NCBI GenBank assembly: GCA_005801395.1
Contig: SYDV01000418.1
Location: forward strand, 1 to 8,772
Direction: 5' to 3'
DNA length: 8,772 bases
Source of the DNA: Planctomycetia bacterium
Lineage (GTDB): Bacteria; Planctomycetota; UBA11346
Numbering within the stretch: the first letter of the stretch is position 1; every line of letters starts with the position of its first letter. The translations under genes were made by a program, and so were the position numbers. Shown piece after piece: positions 5,834 through 8,772 of the stretch. The notes beneath the pieces are model-generated. The model saw nothing but the letters and a program-made list of their open reading frames with translations, did no database searches and had not been told where the DNA came from.

Positions 5834-6907
5834 TTAAACAGGCAAATGTTCAGCGAATTTACAGGACGCAACCAGCCTTTTCCCAAATTCAACTATACCA
5901 GACGCAATAAATTTAACAGGGAAACGCGCCGCTTCATTCTCGATTATTACGAAGTTATATCCACACTCTTCGCTTTCTAGTAGGTTATTGAACACCACAA
6001 GACATGAAAGTAAGTCGTATTTATTTAGCAGCTTTTGCGATTTTTTTTCGTATATCTCCATAGCCTTTGGTAAGTTTGTTACATCTAAAAAAAGAATGAA
6101 GGGTCTTGTGCCCGTACCTTGAAACTTCGACATCTTCTGTTTGACCGGATCCATGTACCTTTGCACTTTAGTTTGGAAAGCAATTCTTGACTGCCCCTGA
6201 TTTACAGAAGCGTCACCAACTTTTGCCGTGGCACAGAATTGACTAACGAGATCATCGCTCTTACGGAACCATACTGGCCTAATCTCTTGATGCGCCATGG
6301 ACATCAAGACTCCCGGTTGATATATTGGATCAATAATTGAAGCGTGATATCGATTAACGATATCAATGGAGCATTTATTCAAGCCATTATTTTTATAAAA
6401 ATTAATTATTTCATCTTTATCGGCTTCTTGGAAGTTTTCTCCAATATGGATTACGGCATCAATGCCAGCTGACTTAATTGCTGCTATTTCCTGGCAAAAA
6501 GCGCCAAATCTTTGCGACATCTCCATTTGAAGTTCTTTTCTCGACGCCTTCGTTGACTCAACTTCAACCTCATATCCATTTATGACAGCGAGGAAATCAG
6601 GCGTCTTATTTGCTGAAGTATGTATCGAAGATATGCTTAATTTGCAAATTTTAGAAAGAATCGCTATTGTCGATATTTCGCCCCATGTCCCACTTGATAT
6701 CGCACCAGCCAAATTGATTTCAGCCCTTGCCTTTTCCCATATGGGAAACGCTTTAATTTGATCGTCAAAGCCGTCAATCGTAAACCCTATTGAGGCGACC
6801 TTGTAAAGTTCCATCCAAGTTTCTATTTTTTCGAGGTCGGCTTCAGGGTAGAGGAATTTACCTTTTTCAAACAACCTTTTGGTGTCTTCAGTGAGGTTTG
6901 GAATCAC
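5834..6907 (-). CDS. Hypothetical protein, possible PD-(D/E)XK-like nuclease
   Basis: This 357-residue soluble protein belongs to no family I can name. Residues about 70-120 have the order of a PD-(D/E)XK core: a helix with a conserved-looking acid (GTWGEIST, E77), then P103-D104 and a strand ending in acids and lysine (GYEVEVESTK, 111-120; E115/E117 and K120). The spacing of the last motif (ExxK rather than ExK) is not canonical, so the nuclease call is tentative. A C-terminal half with hydrophobic strands (RPFILFLDVTN, DLLSCLVVFNNLL) suggests a second alpha/beta domain. It starts at GTG 6907, with GGAGG (6918-6922) 10 bases before it; no in-frame ATG is nearby. It lies 214 bases downstream of the helicase gene on the same strand but has its own dyad promoter, the twin of that before mrr. 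It is clearly AT-rich, which suggests recent transfer. Confidence 0.7.
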   Translation of the reverse strand: MIPNLTEDTKRLFEKGKFLYPEADLEKIETWMELYKVASIGFTIDGFDDQIKAFPIWEKARAEINLAGAISSGTWGEISTIAILSKICKLSISSIHTSANKTPDFLAVINGYEVEVESTKASRKELQMEMSQRFGAFCQEIAAIKSAGIDAVIHIGENFQEADKDEIINFYKNNGLNKCSIDIVNRYHASIIDPIYQPGVLMSMAHQEIRPVWFRKSDDLVSQFCATAKVGDASVNQGQSRIAFQTKVQRYMDPVKQKMSKFQGTGTRPFILFLDVTNLPKAMEIYEKKSQKLLNKYDLLSCLVVFNNLLESEECGYNFVIIENEAARFPVKFIASGIVEFGKRLVASCKFAEHLPV

Positions 6908-6931
6908 GACCTAATATCCTCCATGCTTTGG

Positions 6932-7051
6932 TTAAGGAATGTTAATATTATAGACGTCCTTGTTACATGAAGCATGTCTATAACTCACTCGATTATACGC
7001 ATGCTGGCAATAAACATAGACGCCAACGTATGGCAGTGGCTTATTCATCAT
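6932..7051 (-). CDS. Doubtful 39-residue ORF between helicase and 357-residue genes
   Basis: A minus-strand frame starts with two consecutive ATGs (7051, 7048), has GAGG about 4 bases before them, and encodes a Tyr-rich peptide (MMNKPLPYVGVYVYCQHAYN at its start). It runs straight through the dyad promoter, which argues against coding. I list it because the ribosome-binding site is reasonable and the strand matches its neighbours. Confidence 0.15.
   Translation of the reverse strand: MMNKPLPYVGVYVYCQHAYNRVSYRHASCNKDVYNINIP
6947..6983 (-). promoter_or_regulatory. Dyad promoter/operator upstream of the 357-residue gene
   Basis: TTATAGACG (6948-6956) and TGTCTATAA (6975-6983) are inverted copies (8 of 9 pair perfectly) separated by 18 bases. 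Read on the minus strand the order is TTATAGACA, 18 bases, CGTCTATAA, and the second arm runs into a perfect TATAAT (6952-6947). This is the geometry of the element before mrr: TAGACA to TATAAT is 22 bases in both. The dyad ends 40 bases before the GTG start, against 36 bases for mrr. A small palindrome, ACATG-AAG-CATGT (6965-6977), sits across the spacer and distal arm. Confidence 0.5.
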
Positions 7052-7104
7052 ACCGCCTCACATAAATTAGATTGACCTATTTTAGTAATCACTGCCATTC
7101 CCCC

Positions 7105-7129
7105 AAAAAATGACCTCATCGCTAATGAG
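7105..7129 (-). terminator. Weak intrinsic terminator of the helicase gene
   Basis: On the minus strand CTCAT-TAGCG-ATGAG forms a 5-bp stem whose loop contains the helicase stop codon, followed three bases on by ATTTTTT. The stem is short and only partly GC, so termination would be leaky at best. Confidence 0.3.
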
Positions 7130-8772
7130 CGCATGGTATAGTCGCGAGTTCTCTGGCATTACCTACTCCCGACCAAGAACCGAAAGATCCGATAACGTAA
7201 AGATTCTGCTTCGCTCGCGATACGGCCACATTCAGAATATTTGGCGTACCAGCCGCCCAGCTTCGTGCGCCGTTTTGTGAAGCATTTGGCGCACCAAGAA
7301 TTAAAATGACCGAATCGGCCTCTCGGCCTTGGACAGTATGAATGGTCCCTACCCTGGCCTTTATCCATGTGTCGATATTTAAATTCAATCTTGAGAATAA
7401 GGCTGTTTCACGCTTCAGACGATGTTTCAATTCTTGATCGACGATTCGGAAAGGCGTAATAATAAAAATGTCAGGGTTTTTCACGCCGGCCGCAGCTATC
7501 TTCAACAGAAGACTAACAACCAAATCACCTTCTGCCGCACACCATTTCGAGTCAGCCTCACCATCAATATCGAACCACTGAGACGGACCAATAGCATTTC
7601 CAATGGCACCCAAATCTCGCCGAGAAGGCGCATGTACCATTTGGCCATCGTATGCGATCCGGTTGGAAATACCAAACATCGGCTCCTGGCAGCGCCGATG
7701 CACAAGAAGCGGGATACCAACGCGACGCGCGCCCTGGTAAGATCGAAACACTGCTTGAAATTTGGATGCTCGATCCGCCACCGTTTGCGCAGACGCTTCC
7801 GGCGCTGCCCAGGTTGACTTCTCGACCTTAAAGAACCTGCAAATTTCTGAGATCAAGCGCTCTGGTAGCGCGACAACGGGCGGAATCTGCAACGGATCGC
7901 CGACAACAATTGTACGCTTTGCTCGCAAGATAGCACCTATCGCTGCTTGAGGCAGCGCCTGACCAGCTTCGTCGATCAATAGCCATCCTATACTGCCAGG
8001 TGGCAGTTCGCCTAGCATGCGCTCGACAGACGCAAAGGTCGTTGAGACAACTGGAACAACCAGGAATAAAGTTGACCATAAATCGGCGAGTAATTTTCTT
8101 TTCGCATCGTCCTGCGGGGGACCGTTGGAAAAAATATCCATGAGAGCACTGAGATTGTGATAGATCTTTTGCGCTGAAGCATCGATAAACGCTCGATGAA
8201 CGCCCAAGGCAGATATAAAAAGGTCTTCACGTTTCCGTTGTAGATCATTGGGCACCCACGGTGACGCTAGATTTGAAAATTCATGCCCTCTGTCAAAGAA
8301 GTGATCGTCTACAATCCGATCTCCTAGGGCACTTCGATGTACATCAATTTCTCTCGAAAGCTGAGCAATCAATGGCCGTGAAATAGTAATGCGATCGTCT
8401 ATTTTTTTGATATCTGACATGAGCGAGTTCAAGGTTACTGCCGCATTAGCGAGTGCCTCCTCCGTTTTGCGAACCATACGTTGGGCGTTCGAAGTAGCAT
8501 CAATTAGCGGTACATTTAGCTTAGACCAGAATTTCCAACGCTTCGTCCGAAACAACCAGGCAAAGAATCCAGGTTTGGAATTATAATGAACCTGAGATGC
8601 AATGGTACACTGACTGTACTCTTCATTTGCCTTACGAAGCTGATCATGACGGTCAGCTAGATCTTTCTCAATCAGCCTTTTTTGTGCTATTAGATCAGCG
8701 AGTACAGATTCGAACCCTTTAAGCTCTAGTTTATCTTGAGCGTGGCGAAGACATAGCTGACGCACGCCTTCT
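7122..8772 (-). CDS. Upf1/Dna2-type superfamily 1 helicase, C-terminal part
   Basis: The frame stays open to the right edge, so about 549 residues are seen and the N-terminus with Walker A lies outside. (Residues are counted from GTG 8765.) The first 230 residues are charged and helical with likely coiled coils (about 12-55 and 95-125); these fit the long stalk insertion of Upf1-like helicases. Then come motif II DEAGQ (265-269), motif III VVGDPLQIPPV (287-297), HRRC (356-359, motif IV region), TPFR (437-440), motif V TIHTVQGREAD (474-484) and motif VI NVAVSRAKQNLYVIG (512-526). All visible ATPase/helicase residues look intact. Such COG1112-type helicases unwind DNA or RNA and recur in defence systems such as Mokosh, where they pair with or carry a nuclease. 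Here a possible nuclease gene follows 214 bases downstream on the same strand. The start, any N-terminal fusion and the promoter cannot be judged. Confidence 0.88.
   Translation of the reverse strand, partial: EGVRQLCLRHAQDKLELKGFESVLADLIAQKRLIEKDLADRHDQLRKANEEYSQCTIASQVHYNSKPGFFAWLFRTKRWKFWSKLNVPLIDATSNAQRMVRKTEEALANAAVTLNSLMSDIKKIDDRITISRPLIAQLSREIDVHRSALGDRIVDDHFFDRGHEFSNLASPWVPNDLQRKREDLFISALGVHRAFIDASAQKIYHNLSALMDIFSNGPPQDDAKRKLLADLWSTLFLVVPVVSTTFASVERMLGELPPGSIGWLLIDEAGQALPQAAIGAILRAKRTIVVGDPLQIPPVVALPERLISEICRFFKVEKSTWAAPEASAQTVADRASKFQAVFRSYQGARRVGIPLLVHRRCQEPMFGISNRIAYDGQMVHAPSRRDLGAIGNAIGPSQWFDIDGEADSKWCAAEGDLVVSLLLKIAAAGVKNPDIFIITPFRIVDQELKHRLKRETALFSRLNLNIDTWIKARVGTIHTVQGREADSVILILGAPNASQNGARSWAAGTPNILNVAVSRAKQNLYVIGSFGSWSGVGNARELATIPCAH

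Noticed and set aside
2613..6983. A composite transposon bounded by the two dyads
   Set aside because: The dyads are internally symmetric rather than terminal inverted repeats of one element, no transposase lies between them, and their fixed position before start codons fits regulation better.
7422..7817. Plus-strand frame of 131 codons opposite the helicase gene
   Set aside because: It lies entirely within conserved helicase motifs of the minus strand and has no protein-like features.

Overview
The window looks like the edge of a genomic defence island in a Gram-negative bacterium, probably a proteobacterium. A Wzy/WaaL-type polysaccharide gene implies a lipopolysaccharide or periplasmic glycan export route. 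A ChrR-type cupin and Shine-Dalgarno-led genes with ATG, GTG and TTG starts fit the same picture. I cannot name the genus.

Layout. Positions 1-2025 (+) hold two chromosomal-looking genes: the 3' end of an unrecognised protein, and an O-antigen ligase/polymerase-like membrane protein. The ligase lacks the usual N-terminal helices and carries a C-terminal domain that resembles a degenerate alpha/beta-hydrolase. A short ORF and a TTG-started cupin follow to 2618. From 2685 the content turns to conflict genes. On the + strand these are an Mrr-type type IV restriction endonuclease (2685-3650) and a zinc-finger HEPN/RES-like toxin (3805-5049). On the - strand are a probably truncated two-zinc-ribbon protein (5151-5621), a possible PD-(D/E)XK-like protein of unknown family (5834-6907), and the C-terminal part of an Upf1/Dna2-type SF1 helicase that runs off the right edge (7122-8772).

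The main new observation is regulatory. Both nuclease-type genes, mrr and the 357-residue gene, are preceded by the same dyad: a TTATAGAC(A/G) arm, exactly 18 bases, then a (T/C)GT(C/G)TATAA arm. In both cases the arm nearer the gene carries a perfect TATAAT box, and the dyad ends 36 or 40 bases before the start codon. The genes lie on opposite strands about 4.3 kb apart, so this looks like a shared promoter/operator that could switch them on together. Single copies of the TGTCTATAA half-site, or close variants, occur in most other intergenic gaps, and a duplicated copy lies in the tail of the zinc-ribbon gene.

How the genes may work together (inference): Mrr would cut modified foreign DNA; the RES protein would act as an abortive-infection effector, probably on NAD+; the helicase and the 357-residue protein may form a separate helicase-nuclease pair. 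No integrase, transposase, tRNA, rRNA or CRISPR array is visible.
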